A program made the position numbers and the translations under genes. Under the pieces are notes generated by a model. That model saw only the letters and a program-made list of their open reading frames with translations. It was not told the origin of the DNA and did no database searches. From the NCBI GenBank assembly GCA_943736015.1, contig OX031069.1, positions 21,271,235 through 21,335,234 of the forward strand: DNA of 64,000 nt. Reading direction: 5' to 3'. Positions 46,552 to 58,620 of this stretch are shown here, one piece after another. Origin of the DNA: Tridacna crocea. Taxonomy: Eukaryota > Mollusca > Bivalvia > Cardiida > Cardiidae. Every line of letters begins with the position of its first letter. Within the stretch, counting starts at the first letter, position 1.

Positions 46552-46651
46552 CACTCATAAATGAGTACCGAAAACTTTCCATTGCCATTTTTGGGGTGAC
46601 TACCGTCTGCTGACGCCGTCGCACTGTGCCAGTGTCTCCAGGTTCAAGACC
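46552..46651 (-). CDS. Internal exon of an MRL (MIG-10/RIAM/lamellipodin-like) adaptor
   Basis: This 100-bp exon has a CAG acceptor just above 46651 and a GTAAGT donor at 46551-46546. It reads open in phase 0 for 33 codons and leaves one G, which joins the next exon at 16736 to make a GAA codon. The peptide contains a basic stretch VRRRQQTV and then MAMESFRYSFMS. Vertebrate lamellipodin has a comparable basic segment and an aromatic motif just before its DLDALMADL helix, so both order and spacing fit. MRL proteins link Ras-family GTPases and membrane lipids to talin and Ena/VASP at the cell front. That role is known for the family and inferred here. The start codon may be in an earlier exon or may be the ATG of MAMES; the sequence does not decide. 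Confidence 0.6.
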
Positions 46652-46742
46652 CTGAAATGGTACAAAACAAAATCAATATCATTTCAATTCTATATTGAAA
46701 TTGCTAGTCCAAGATCCTACAACATAGAACAAAATTTGTGAA

Positions 46743-46955
46743 TTGACCTTTTACCAACCGACAAAAGTTTGGACTTGTTGAAATCGAAAGCATAAAACAG
46801 ATGACAAAATAGTGTGGCGCAACTGAAGGAATTACTTTGTTAAAGTTTTGAAAACATTGTGGGAAAAGGAGAAAATGCTGGTTACCAGCATTTTCACCTT
46901 TTCCCACAATGTTTTCAAAGCCTTCTTTCTTTGTGTCACTAAAACTCTGGACCAT
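46743..46955 (-). repeat. TTAA-hairpin element
   Basis: CTTTTACCAACCGACAAAAG and a near-perfect palindrome at 46848-46918. The right end is lost. Lies about 90 bp above the MRL exon acceptor. Confidence 0.75.
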
Positions 46956-47348
46956 GTCAGTATTCAGTAGGTTTGTGTATGTGTGTCAAGTAAGGTCACA
47001 CAGCAAGATAACAAATCTTTCAGCGATAAAAAACAAAACACAAGCAATTATTGACTTCTATTCCAAAGTCAGGAAACAGAAACAAGTCATCAAATTTTAG
47101 CAAGAGGCATTAGGTCTCTAACTAGCGTTGAATCAATAGCAATCAGCTTCTGCAGTCACCATGTACAAACACTAATATTTTAGGACAAACATAAATGAGT
47201 CATCAAACACAATGCTTGACCAATCATCTGTTTATCCCACAGATCAGTTTTGCAAGATTTAGGTTCAGGGACATAGACAGACAATTGGGCAAAAAAAAAA
47301 GTAAAGTGTAGACCCAGTCTCAGAATGGTTACTAACAAGAATATTTAA

Positions 47349-47722
47349 CAAGAGCACCCGTTGTCTGCACATGTCATATTCTTCGAAGATCCGACTGTCT
47401 TAATTATGACACTATGCATCACTAGCCCCAAAAGCGGGCTGACTGTAATAATACACTCTATAAAGTAGTAATGTAGCAAATAGCTTTTATCAATACGTTT
47501 GAGGAGAAATGATACCTGCTTTAGCTCAAGATTTCTACTACACTGCTGATCATAGCTGAGTGAAGTGCACGAGGTAGCTTTTTATTGAGTAAATGTTTAT
47601 TTTAGTTTGAAATTCAAAGTAACAGTTGTTGCGTAGGAAAGTGGTTCGGTTCTGTACCAAGGATGCCCAAATTAGATAGATGAGTATTTATAGAATGCCA
47701 TCTAGTGGGAGATAATGCGAAA
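47349..47722 (+). repeat. AACAAGAGCACCCG-type element with GGGAGATAATG end
   Basis: AACAAGAGCACCCGTTGTC, then (from about 47493) a 230-bp body shared with 233-455 and, inverted, with 2085-2270. It ends TAGTGGGAGATAATGC. A short related piece lies at 54285-54370. Confidence 0.5.
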
Positions 47723-48767
47723 GCACCATGATGGTCCTATATCGCACACCTGAGTACCAAGCAGCAAAGGTCTAAAATAACGATAAATACCAAATATCAA
47801 GGTTCAAGGCCAAATGATAAAGAAACAAGAGCAGCAAATTGTTGCAATTTGACTTGAGGCTTCGAAGTTCCATTCTGGACAAGCAAGAAATACTGTTAAA
47901 ATGAAGATCAAAGTGGAATTACACATAATTCGTACTAGGCAGAGTTATTGTTCTTGTGTTCTGTACTCCATGATACTGCAACAAACATGCATACCAAGTT
48001 TGAAGTAGTTCTGAGATGACAAAGTTATACTCCAGACAGGCACTAAATGCTGTAAAGGGAAATAACTCAAAGACAGTGCAAGGTAGAGTTACAATTCTTG
48101 TGCACTGCACCTCCAAATATTGCAACAAATAAGCATACCACATTTCAAATCATTCCTACTTTAGATGACAAAGTTTTGCTCCGAACAAGCAAGAAATGCT
48201 ATCAAAATGAAGGCAAAAGGAGGAATAACTCAAAAATTGTGCTAGGAAGAGTTATGGTTCTTGTGCAATGCACTCCATAATTTTTCAACAATCATGCATA
48301 TCAAATTTGAAGATGTTCAGGCTGTAGATGACAAAGTTACATTTCAGACAAGCAGAAAATGTTGTAAAAGTGACAATCAAAGGGAAATAACTCATAGACA
48401 GTATGAGGTAGAGTTATGGTTCATTCACACTGCACTCTGTATTATTGCAACAAACACAAGTGCCAAGTTTCAAGTAAATCGGATTGGAGATGGCAAAGCT
48501 ATGCTCCGGACTAAGAACTATTGAAAAGAACTTTCTAATTCAAGGGCAAATAATTCCAGTTATTCTCGTTCCATTACACCTGTAATTGAACTCATCTGAG
48601 ATCTTAGAGTCATATATATCTTGACTAAGCTTGGTGCTAATTAGTTAATATTTGTAGATGCTAGAGTGTAAACAAAGAAATGTGAATGAACAGACGGACG
48701 GACAGACAACTGACACTGATGGACAGTGTGTGATCACAATAGCTCATCCTCAGCACTTCTGCTAAAA
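47722..48767 (+). mobile_element. Tandem-core element(s), about 163-bp units
   Basis: A left end with CACCATGATGGTCC at 47729 and a second AACAAGAGCAGC start near 47823. Core units are marked by GATGACAAAGTT..CTCC near 48172, 48334 and 48498. The right end CTCATCCTCAGCACTTCTGC lies at about 48743. Probably two elements fused. Confidence 0.5.
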
Positions 48768-49257
48768 ACAGGCAATTAAATGATTCATAGTTGTTTATCA
48801 ATCCTGTATCAAACACTCAAGAATATTGCCCACCCCTTTTTGAAAATACTGTGGAAAAAAGAAACAAGAGGGAATCTGAGAATGAGTTTCAAATGTGATT
48901 TGGATCGAAAGAGCTAAGTCAGCATAACTATATTCTGAACCATGGGCATTTAGCTGATTGGAAAGAAAACAAACTGGCCTCATTTCCAGGGTTTGTCGTA
49001 ATTGGATGTGTTATTGATGGTTTTACGATGCTAATTTACTGGAGTAGCCAATTCTTTTTGTCCAGTAATTCGGTATTTTTATATCCTGTTCAAGGTAGTA
49101 ATTGGTTGATTAAGAATGCACAATGTAAATGATTGGTTCAATGGCATTACATTACAACAAAAAGCTGGCTGATTGATTCAACTGTTTTGAACATTCCTAT
49201 CAAAATCATCTCAGATAATCACAAAGTCATAATAGAACAACATTTACTAGTATATCA

Positions 49258-49477
49258 TTAACTCTTTACCACACAATCCTGACTTTTAACTACCCATAAA
49301 AAGAAACCTATAGAAAACAGTGTTGTGGAAAAAGGAGAAAATGCTGGTAAGTAGCATTTTCTCCTTTTCCAAAAATATTTTCTATCCTATCAGAGTCAGA
49401 GATCATCATATTAACAAGATTTAATTTGTTGTCTATAGATGCTTTAATTTTGTCCAGTACAAAATTTGTCGTTTTCG
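49258..49477 (+). repeat. TTAA-hairpin element, right terminus cut off
   Basis: TTAACTCTTTACCACACAAT to AAAATTTGTCGTTTT, where it stops against the CpG-bearing sequence CGCGAGCC. Confidence 0.78.
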
Positions 49478-49512
49478 CGAGCCACGGTTACGATCACTAC
49501 GTGGATCTTACC

Positions 49513-49580
49513 TTGGCAGATCGAGGTCAATTTTGAGATTCCCTCGATACGCCCCCTATTGGATGCTAGTTATTATCCCC
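49513..49580 (-). promoter_or_regulatory. Possible noncoding first exon and promoter on the minus strand
   Basis: On the minus strand the sequence CTGCCAAG|GTAAGATCC gives a strong donor consensus at 49513. The preceding 60-70 bases have more CpG than their surroundings and no long open frame. An ATTGG (inverted CCAAT) lies about 20 bases further upstream, near 49601. This fits a first exon that could feed the MRL exon at 46651, but no transcript evidence exists and no TATA box was seen. The right end of the hairpin element at 49258-49477 is cut off beside it. Confidence 0.25.
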
Positions 49581-49738
49581 CTTTACATTATATTTCTGAC
49601 AGCCAATGAAATATCGTTTTACAAACCGCTTATGAATGCAATAATTCAACATGAAGCAAGAACAACAAAATTTTATTTACTTCCACATTCTGTCGTCAGG
49701 TGCTGGAATATAGCCTAAAACCTCTAATAATTGATTGG

Positions 49739-49932
49739 TTACACAGAAACTTTCTGTAAATATTGTTCATCTGTGTTTTTCAGTAATAAATCATAACAGA
49801 TTCTGTATACATCGACCGGGGTTACATCCATTTTATGTTTATCTTCTATTTTCATTCGAAGGTCATGACCTTGTTCTATTTTCATCAAAGATGCAATGCT
49901 AACAGCGATTTGATTCGTGCAGTTAGAGCTAG
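49739..49932 (-). CDS. Terminal coding exon of an unrecognised gene
   Basis: An open frame follows a plausible acceptor (TTTTCATTGGTTGCAG, ending at 49933) and runs 64 codons to a TAA. A canonical AATAAA lies at 49672-49677 on the minus strand, about 62 bases after the stop, which is normal spacing for a 3' end. The peptide is of mixed, protein-like composition with no repeats, including KMDVTPVDVYRICYDLLLKN near its end. I do not recognise the family. The exon starts with the last two bases of a split codon, so earlier exons should lie above 49933, where a 2.1-kb tandem-core element begins at 50011. It could also be a decayed retrocopy fragment. Confidence 0.4.
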
Positions 49933-50010
49933 CTGCAACCAATGAAAATACAAATCATGCTAAAATTAAGTCTATGGCTAGAATGGTGATGATTTGGAAC
50001 AAAAACAGAC

Positions 50011-52151
50011 AAGAGGGCCATGTTGGCCCTGAAATCGCTCACCTTAGTCTATTGACCAAACATGAACCATCTAGTTTCCCAATGACCTAGTTTTTTTATC
50101 AGACATTACCCATCATCAAACACTTTTGAGATATCAATAAGACAAACATTCTGACCAAGTTTCATAAGTATTGGACTGAAAATGTGGCCTTTACAGCGTA
50201 CAAAAGGTTTTTCTAAGATTTCACCAAGTGACCTAGTTTTCGACCCGACAATTACCCATTATCAAACTCATTTCAGACATCACCAAAACAAACATTCTGA
50301 CCAAGTCTGAAGAGTATAAGGCAGAAAATGTAGCCTCTACAGTGTACACAAGGTTTTTCTAATATTTGACCCATTGACCTAGTTTTTGACTCCACATGAC
50401 CCATTTTCAAACTCATTCGAGGTATCACCAGGACAAATTTTATGAACAAGTTTTAGGAGTATCAGACTGAAAATGTGTCCTCCAGAGCATACAAAACATG
50501 TTTATAACATTTGACCTATTGACCCAGTTTTTGACCCAACATGACCCATTTTCAAACTCATCCAAGATATTATAAAGGCAAACATTCTGACTAATTTTCA
50601 GGAGTGTTGGACTGAAAATGTGGCATCAAGAGAATATACAAGGGTTTTCTAAGATTTGACCTGGTGACCTAGTTTTTAACCCCCAATGACCCATTTTCAA
50701 ACTTGGCTAATATATCATCAAGGCAAACATTCTGACCAACTTACAAGAGTTTTGGACTGAAAATGTGGCCTCTAGAGTCGACAAAATGTTTTTCTAACAT
50801 TTGACCTGGTGACCTAGTTTTTGACTCCACATGACCCATTTTCAAACTCATCCAAGATATCATAAAGGCAAATGTTCTGAACAACTTTTAAGATTTTTGG
50901 ACTGAAAATGTGGCCTCTAAAGCGTACACAAGGCTTTTCTTAGATTTGACCCAGTGACCTACATGACCCATTTTCGAACTTGTCCGAAATATCATCAAGA
51001 CAAACATTCTAACCAACTTTCAAGAGTTTTGGACTGAAAATGTGGCCTGTAGAGCGTACACAAGGTTTTTTCTAAAATTTGACCTACTGACCTAGTTTTT
51101 GACCCCACATGACCCATTTTCGATCTTGTCTGAGATATCATCCTGGCAAACATCCTGACCCATTCTCATGAGTATCTGACTGAAACTGTGGCCTTTAGAG
51201 CTTACACAAGGTTTTTCTAAGATTTGACTTAATGACCTAGTTTGTGACCTGGCATGGCCCATTTTCAAACTCGTCCTAGATTTCATCCACGCAAACATCC
51301 TGACCAACTTTCATGAGTATCGGACTGAAAATGTGGCCTCTAGAGCGTACACAAGGTTTTTCTAAGATTTGACCTAGTGGCCTAGTTCTTGACCCGACAT
51401 GAACCATTTTCGGACTTGTGCGAGATATTATCAGGACAGACATTCTGACCAACTTTCAAGAGTTTTGGACTGAAAATGTGGCCTCTAGAGCATACACAAG
51501 GTTTTTCTAAGATTTGACCTAGTGACCTAGTTTTTTACCCCACATGAACCATTTTCAAACTAGTATAAGATATCATCCAGGCAAACATCCTGACCAACTT
51601 TCATGAGTATCAGACTGAAAATGTGGCCTCCAGAGCATACACAAGGTTTTTCTACGATTTGACCTAGTGACCTAGTTTTTGACCCAACATGACCCATTTT
51701 CAAACTTGTCCAAGATATCATCAAGACAAACATTCTGAAGAATTTCCAAGAGTTTTGGACTGAAAATGTGGCCTCTAGAGCGTACACAAAGTTTTTCTAA
51801 GATTTAAACTAGTGACCTAGTTTTTGACCCGACATGACCCATTTTCGAACTCGTCCAAGATATCATCCACGCAAACATCCTGACCAACTTTCATGAGTAT
51901 CAGATTGAAAATGTGGCCTTTAGAGTGTACACAAGGTTTTTCTAAGATTTGACCTAGTGACCTAGTTTTTGACTACATGACCCATTTTCGAACTTGTCTG
52001 GGATTTCATCGAGGCAAACATCCTGACAAACTTTCATGAGTATCAGACCTAAAATGTGGCCTCTTGAGCGTACACAAGGTAAAAAGTTGACGATGGACAC
52101 AGCACGATCACAATAGCTCACCATGAGCACTTCGTGTTCAGGTGAGCTAAA
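50011..52151 (+). mobile_element. Large tandem-core element, about 14 units of 145-146 bp
   Basis: It starts near ACAAGAGGGCCATGTTGGCC and ends CACCATGAGCACTTCGTG + TTCAGGTGAGCTAA. Units carry TGACCTAGTTTTTGACCC, TGACCCATTTTC and GTACACAAGGTTTTTCTAAG. Spacing between landmarks at 50084, 50230, 50376, 50521, 50666 and 50811 is 145-146 bp. No credible ORF; short minus-strand frames only reflect the repeat. Confidence 0.7.
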
Positions 52152-52167
52152 AAACACAAACCTTGTT

Positions 52168-53417
52168 TTACTCTTTACCAAACAATCCCTGGTTTTTACG
52201 ACCCCAAGGAAGAAGCCTTCTCAAACAATGGTGAAAAGGTGAAAATGCTGATAACCAGCATTTTCTCCTTTTCCCACAATGCTTTCTACTCTTCTCAAGT
52301 CATTTTTCAATTTTTGAGACACTTTTTTTTTTTTGTCTGCAAAATTAATGTTCTCAAATTGAATACATTTGACAAAATAAATGTGACTGAAAAATTATAA
52401 CTTGTTTTTGGAAGGGAAAAAAACATTGTGAAGAAGGGGGTAAATACTGGTAACAAGTATATTTTCCTTTCCCCACAATGTTTTCAATGGCTTCTTTCTT
52501 AAGTTCATAACAAATTGGGATTGTGTGGTAAGTGTTTAACTCTTTACCATATGAAAATTTTTTAGCTAAGTCTAAATTGTAGACATTTGCAGACGAAAAA
52601 AAATAAATGTGACTTAAAAGTTGATATTTATTATGGGAAGGGTAGAAAACCTTGTGGGAAAAGGAGAAAATGCTGGTAACCAGCATTTTCTTCTTTTCCC
52701 ACAAAGTTTTCAAAAGCCTTTTTTTCCAGGGTTGTTAAAACTCAGGACTGGGTAGTAAAGAGTTAAGTCATTACCAAACTAAATTTTTTTAGGTTTTTCC
52801 AAATCGAAAGCAATCGCAGACAACAAAATAAAAGTATCTGAAAATTTTAGATTTATTTTGTAAAGGGTAGAAAACATCGTGGGAAAAGGAGGAAATGCTG
52901 GTTATCAGCATTTTCTCCTTTTCCCACAATGTTTTCCAAAGATTTCTTTTTCGGCATTGTCAAAAGTAGAGATTGTGTGGTAATGGTTTACTCTTACCAC
53001 ATGAAAAATCTTTTAGCTTAATCTAAATTGCAGGCATTTGCAGACAAAAAAAATATATGTGACTAAAGTTGAAAATTGTTATGGGAAGGGTAGAAAACAT
53101 TGTGGGAAAAGGAGAAAATGCTGGTAACCAGCATTTTCTTCTTTTCCCACAAAGTTTTCAAGTGCCTTTTCTTCCAGGGTCATTTTAACTCAAGATTGCA
53201 TAGTAAAGAGTACAAATTTATAGACCTGTCCAAATTGAAAGCAATTGCAGACAACAAAATAAATGTGACTGAAAAATTGAAATTTGATTTGGGATGGGTA
53301 GATTTTGGGAAAAGGAGGAAATGCTGGTTATCAGCATTTTCTCCTTTTCCCACAATGTTTTCCAAAGACTTCTTTCTCAGCATCGTCAAAAGTAGGGATT
53401 GTGGGATAAAGGCCTAA
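52168..53417. repeat. Cluster of six abutting TTAA-hairpin copies
   Basis: Copies lie at 52168-52345 (+, right end lost), 52346-52539 (-, left end lost), 52536-52766 (-), 52763-52990 (-), 52987-53212 (-) and 53212-53417 (-, left end lost). TTAA or its mutated form is shared at 52536 and 52763, and TTTA at 52987. Copies 3 and 5 are especially alike (TTTAGCT[AT]A[GA]TCTAAATTG), as are 4 and 6. Confidence 0.8.
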
Positions 53418-53629
53418 TATAGCCAACAATTCAGTGACATTATATTGCAATCTGTATCACTCATTCCAGAATAAGTGATGCCATCAAAACTCTGGACTTG
53501 TAAGAAACCTAGTTTTGAGTAACCTATTTACTGATTACAGGTCACAGCAAAATTAATTATTCCTCATTGCTGGGTCAAATTATTCTGTGAAATGCTAGTT
53601 TTCCAACTGAAACCACTTTTCCATTAATG

Positions 53630-53853
53630 GAACCCATTCCCAAGTATTGTCGAAACTGACAGATGGAAAGTATTTACAGAGGAAAAAAAGATGTGGCTAA
53701 TAAGTTCAAATTTGTTTTTGGAAGGGTAAAAGCCATTTTGATTACAGGTGAAATGCCAGTTGCAAGCATTATGGTCCTTTTTCGACAATGTATTCAAAAG
53801 TTTTTCTTTCCCAGAGTTGTTACGATTTTGGATTATCTGGTAAAAGGGTAAAT
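53630..53853 (-). repeat. TTAA-hairpin element, decayed palindrome
   Basis: ACCCATTCCCAAG..AGTATTTACAGAGG..TGCCAGTTGCAAGC to CTGGTAAAAGGGTAAA. Confidence 0.55.
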
Positions 53854-53936
53854 GTAACAGGATGAAGCATGTTCTACATAGGAGGGGGGTGCAGATGGGG
53901 TCAAATGGCACTATGCCACTACTTTTCCTACCAATT

Positions 53937-56180
53937 ATTGGTCGCCCGGCAGAAGCCGGCGACCTTATATTTAATATAGTTCAGAAGAGATGTTCATGGA
54001 GAGTGTAGGTACTTCCGGTTGAAATCTTTCATCATATTCGCCAGGTTTAATTTGGTAAAATAGGTGTGACTGTTTGTGAAATTGTTGTGTGGGGTTTTCT
54101 TCACCTTTTTTGAGGTTGTTTACTTGTTTTTAAACCGATAAAGAATCGTGGAAGAATTATTAACGGTCTGCTGCGCAATATTTTGTGAAACTATGAATGT
54201 TCTTGTGCAGAATGCATCTATTTTTAACGCAAATGAACTCGTCCAGTCACATGATCTTAGGAACCAATGGAAATGCAGAACTGCTCCTACTCTTTACCGT
54301 TATCTGTGCATGTCATAGTCTTCGATGATTCGAGTATTTATAGAATGCCATCTAGCGGGAGATAATGTTCTTTACCGGTAGGCCTAAAGAGCGGAATGGA
54401 AATATTTTAGAGCAATGGACGGAATGGAAAAGAAAATACGCATGGAAATATATCATGCCTGTTTATTAAATAGAATAACAATAATGATTTGATTTTTTCC
54501 ACCAATTAAAGGTAATTTACAAGTAAAAACCAAAAATTGTGTTTTTGTACCGCTGAAAGTATGTACTTGTAGTGATATTTTTCCGTTATGCACGTATTCC
54601 TAGATGGCGAAATGAAAAATTTACCAACAGTATATTGTACCTAAAGTGCTACAGGTCTTTAATGTATTTTCTTATGGGTAGTTAATTGAAGAAAATGATT
54701 AGAATTTCTTTATGCTTATAAGTACAAATGTTAAAACCTTTTAACCCTTTCCAAACGACAAACTTTTGGACTGGACCAAATTGAAAGCATTAGAAGACGA
54801 AATTTAAACTCTTGCTGAAAAGATGATTTCTGTCTATGATAGGGTAGAAAACATTGTGGGAAAAGCAGTAAATGCTGGTTACCAGCATTTTCTTCTTTTC
54901 CCACAATGTTTTCAAAAGGCTACTATTCTTGATCCGTAAAAACCAGGGATTGTTTGGGAAAGGGTTAAATTTCCTTTGTGCGGGACTGGCGCAATGGAAA
55001 AGACAACTTGTACGCAATAGACATTATACATTTGTTACTATATAAAGTAAATATGTATGATTTCAAACGTGTGTATTTGTACTCGTATATCTTTCCTAGG
55101 GTATATCTACAGGAATATTGAAAAATAAAGTTTTTACTGTTAAAAAAATATATTTGTAGCAATATTTCCATCTTTAAGCAGGTAATCTCAGAAGGGGAAA
55201 TGGAAAAATTACCAAGTTAGAACAAGTACAATATAATGCACCCAACACAGGTCTTAAAGTTCAGATTGAATTTTAAAATGGATAATAACTTGATTTATAT
55301 ATCAGCTAACATGCATTAGACTGCATGAATCTAGGATCAGACTTCAGTTTTGGTAAGTCTGATCTTGATCTACACCCTCTTCAGATATTTCACTGATCGG
55401 CTTTGGTTACATGTATCATCTTATATACCGGTACATTACATTGCGTGAATCTAGGATCAGATTGTAATTTTGGTAAGTCTGATCTTGATCTACACCGTCC
55501 TCATACATTTCGGATTGTTCTTAAAATTGTGTCATTTGGTGTACAAAATAAAGATTATATGTTAAGTTATAAGTTAAACTGAAACTTTTTCCCCAATACC
55601 TATAGAGTACCCAGATAATAAAACTTCATTTCAAATTTCCATTGCGCGGGATAGGCGTAATGGAAAAACGAAATTCGCATTGGAAATATAATGTTACTAT
55701 AATATAAGTTGTAAAGTAAAGTATTTGGTAACCATATATGGTTTCAAATGTGTCTATTTTATTTGTAGTCATTGACCAATTATATCTCCAGTTATAAACG
55801 AAATACAATATTTTTGTAATCATGGCTGAAAAACTATATTTGTAGCATTTTTTTTTTCATTATGCAGTTATTCTCAGATGGCGAAATTGAAAATAGACAT
55901 TAAAGTATCAAAAAATGTAAATCGGGCATTTGAACGTTTTCCAGCCTGAAAACCCATACTTTATCTTGACATTTGGTTATATGATTTTGTAGGTCACTAT
56001 TGTCATGTCAATTTATTGGAAAACAATATCTATTTTTTTTTTCTCAAATGAAAAATAACTGAAAAAATTGAAGTCGGACATATTCTCTTGACTGCATATT
56101 TGTTTAATAATGGAAAGAAGAAAAAAAATCATTTTCGGGCGACCTTTGACGCTCTTGCGTCTTCTTTTTCTCTTGTTTTC
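53937..56180 (-). mobile_element. GGTCGCC-ended element with three long internal units
   Basis: Read on the minus strand it starts AACAAGAGAAAAAGAAGACG, has hairpin GACGC..GCGTC and AGGTCGCCCG, and ends with hairpin GTCGCCGGC..GCCGGGCGAC near 53940. Three related units rich in 'gcgcaatggaaaa' / 'ggaaatataa' lie at about 54380-54640, 54965-55210 and 55640-55890. A TTAA-hairpin copy (54741-54968) and a GGGAGATAATG fragment (54285-54370) lie inside. Confidence 0.5.
54741..54968 (-). repeat. TTAA-hairpin element, 228 bp
   Basis: TTAACCCTTTCCAAACGACA to GTTTGGGAAAGGGTTAA; inside the 53937-56180 element. Confidence 0.86.
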
Positions 56181-56248
56181 TCTTTATCAGTTTGCTATAA
56201 CCAGGTGTTTGTTTGATGAGTGAGCTAACACAATGTGAAATGTAACCC

Positions 56249-56716
56249 TTAAAACCTTTTCCATTCTAAAAATTTTTAGACTAATCCAAATTGAAAGCAT
56301 TTGCAGATGACAAAATAAAGGTGACTGAAAAATTGAAATTTGTTCTGTGAATGGTAGAAAACACTGTGGGAAAAGGAGAAAATGCTGGTTACCAGCATTT
56401 TCTCCTTTTCCCACAGTGTTTTCAAAAGGCTTCTTTCTCAGGGGCATCAAAAGTATACTGGATTGTGTGGTAAGGGGTTAAAACCTTTTCCATTGTGAAA
56501 GATTTTAGAGTCATCCATATTGAAGCAACTCATATGACAACAATTCACATTTTTATCAAAAGATATATTTGTCCTGGAATAAATAGAAATCATTGTGGGA
56601 AAAAGAGAAAGAGAAAGGCTGATGACCAGCATTCTATCCTTTTCCGATAATGTTTTTAAAACATGTTGAGACTCCATCAGGCTCATAAAAACACAGGATT
56701 TTGTGGTAACAGGTAA
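56249..56716 (-). repeat. Two TTAA-hairpin copies, head-to-tail
   Basis: 56249-56481 (TTAAAACCTTTTCCATTCTA, CACTGTGGG stem) and 56478-56716 (worn, with extra GAGAAA in the first arm) share TTAA 56478. Confidence 0.8.
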
Positions 56717-56997
56717 ATGAGCAAAAACTTTTAAAGACAGTAAATGAGCAAAAACTTTTAAAGACAGTGTGATAAATGGAAAAATTGCCCATTAACCCAT
56801 AGAGCGCCAAATTAACCATGTGAATGTTTACAGTCTTCAAATAAAACCCAATTTATAGTGATTTCAAGACTCTCTTTGTCCAAGACTGTTTCAGCACAGT
56901 AGACAGTGACAGTCAAAGATCACAGTTTTGTTTGGGTAGTCTGATCTTAATCTAAACTGGCCACAAAATGCAACTTTCGTCATGTAACTATGGTGCT

Positions 56998-57224
56998 TCA
57001 ACTCTTTACTGAATGACAAAATTTTGGACTTGTCCAAATTGAAAACATTTGCAGACGACAAAATAAATGTGAATCAAGTGGAAATTTGATTTGGAAAGGG
57101 TAGAAAACATTGTGGGAAAAGGAGAAAATGCTGGTTACCAGCATTTTCTCCTTTTCCCACAATGTTTTCCAACGGCTTCTATCTCAGGGTGGTAAAAACC
57201 AAGGATTGTTTGGTAAAAGGTTAA
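56998..57224 (-). repeat. TTAA-hairpin element
   Basis: CAACTCTTTACTGAATGACA to TTTGGTAAAAGGTTAA; full palindrome. A 26-bp terminus fragment (TTAACACTTTACTAAATG) follows at 57231. Confidence 0.83.
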
Positions 57225-57256
57225 CTGAACTTAACACTTTACTAAATGCCAAAAGT

Positions 57257-57485
57257 TTAACTCATTACCAAACAACAGTATCATAGACTTGTCCAAATTG
57301 AAAGCATTTGCAGATGACAAAATAAAAGAGACTGAAAATTTGAAATTTGTTTTGTGAAGGGTAGAAAATATTGTGGGAAAAGGAGAAAATGCTGGTTACC
57401 AGCATTTTCTCCTTTTCCCACAATGTTTTCTAAAGGCTTCTTTCTCAGGGGCATCAAAAGTAGGGATTGTGTGGTAATGGGTTAA
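57257..57485 (-). repeat. TTAA-hairpin element, 229 bp
   Basis: TTAACTCATTACCAAACAAC to GTGTGGTAATGGGTTAA, full palindrome. Confidence 0.88.
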
Positions 57486-57545
57486 GTATTACCTATCTTC
57501 AAATCACTTTCACACCAAAAATCAATCCGTTATCAGAATTATAAG

Positions 57546-57992
57546 ACTCAGTTCATTACAGCATAGAAAGCATTGTGGAAAAAGAAAAAAGGAGCATTTT
57601 TCTCTTTTATCCACAATGTTTTTAAAGGCCTCATCCACCAGGGCCATGAAACCCCAGGTTTGTGTGGTAAAGGGTTATTTTAGACACCAAAAACAAATAC
57701 TGAAAAATTTCTTCCTCACTTCCAGAATGCATAGTTTGTTCTTTCATAGACACTACCAAATAATTATGCCTGGTCATTTAGCACCCCTTTACCAAACTAT
57801 CCTGTATTTCAGTGACTTTACAGAAAATGCCATCTGAAAATATTGTGGTAACAGGAGACAATGCTGGTAGACAGCATTTTCTCCCTTTCACGCAAAGTTT
57901 TCTATACAGTGTTTGAGAACTTTTGTTCCATTTTTCCATAGCTTGAGAGAGAGTTTCAATTGCTAAGAGTCTAAAACTTGTTGTATTAGCAT
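57546..57992. repeat. Two degraded TTAA-hairpin copies
   Basis: 57546-57677 (-, ends GTGGTAAAGGGTTAT) and 57783-57992 (+, CCCCTTTACCAAACTATCCT, stem partly decayed). Confidence 0.6.
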
Positions 57993-58246
57993 TTCTGACA
58001 AAAAACAAAACAATGTTAAAATTGCATCAATATACTGCAAGATCGGAGTCTTCCAAGCCTCCTAAACATTTTCATTACATTTATTTGGCAGTGTAAGGGT
58101 TGCCTAGTTACAGACTGATTCATTGATGAATCAGCCCAGCACATTGATTGTGTAACAGTTGTCTTGGTTACCTTTGCAGTTTGGGAAATCAAGAACAGGT
58201 AAACAAAAGGAATTGACTATAAGTAAGCAAATGGAGAAACTGCTCT

Positions 58247-58415
58247 TCACCCTTTACTGCATAATCCCATATTTTTACGACTTTGAGGCTTTTGAAAACA
58301 TAGTGGGAAAAGGAGAAAATGCTGGTACCCAGCATTTTCTCATTTTACCACAATGTTTTCTATACTTTCAAAGACAAATCCCATCAATTTAGCCAATTGC
58401 TTTGTAATGCGAACA
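58247..58415 (+). repeat. TTAA-hairpin element, right end lost
   Basis: CACCCTTTACTGCATAATCC, centre GGTACCCAGC. A left-end fragment of another copy is at 58622-58684. Confidence 0.65.
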
Positions 58416-58580
58416 TGTATTTAAAGGGTGCTATTTACATTAGATCCATGCTCTAGAAAACAGGAGTATAACCACATGAAACATCAAATTTCTGGACTGG
58501 ACCAAACTGATAGTATATCTAGGGGACAGAATTTTTTAACCATAAGCAGATTAAATGACTTCTGCCTTTGGTAGGGATGA

Positions 58581-58620
58581 ACAAGAGGGCCATGATCACC
58601 CTGTATCACTCTACTGGCAT
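58581..58620 (+). repeat. Left-end fragment of a tandem-core element
   Basis: ACAAGAGGGCCATGATCACC then CTGTATCACTCTACTGG. Only about 40 bp remain before a TTAA-hairpin fragment. Confidence 0.45.
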
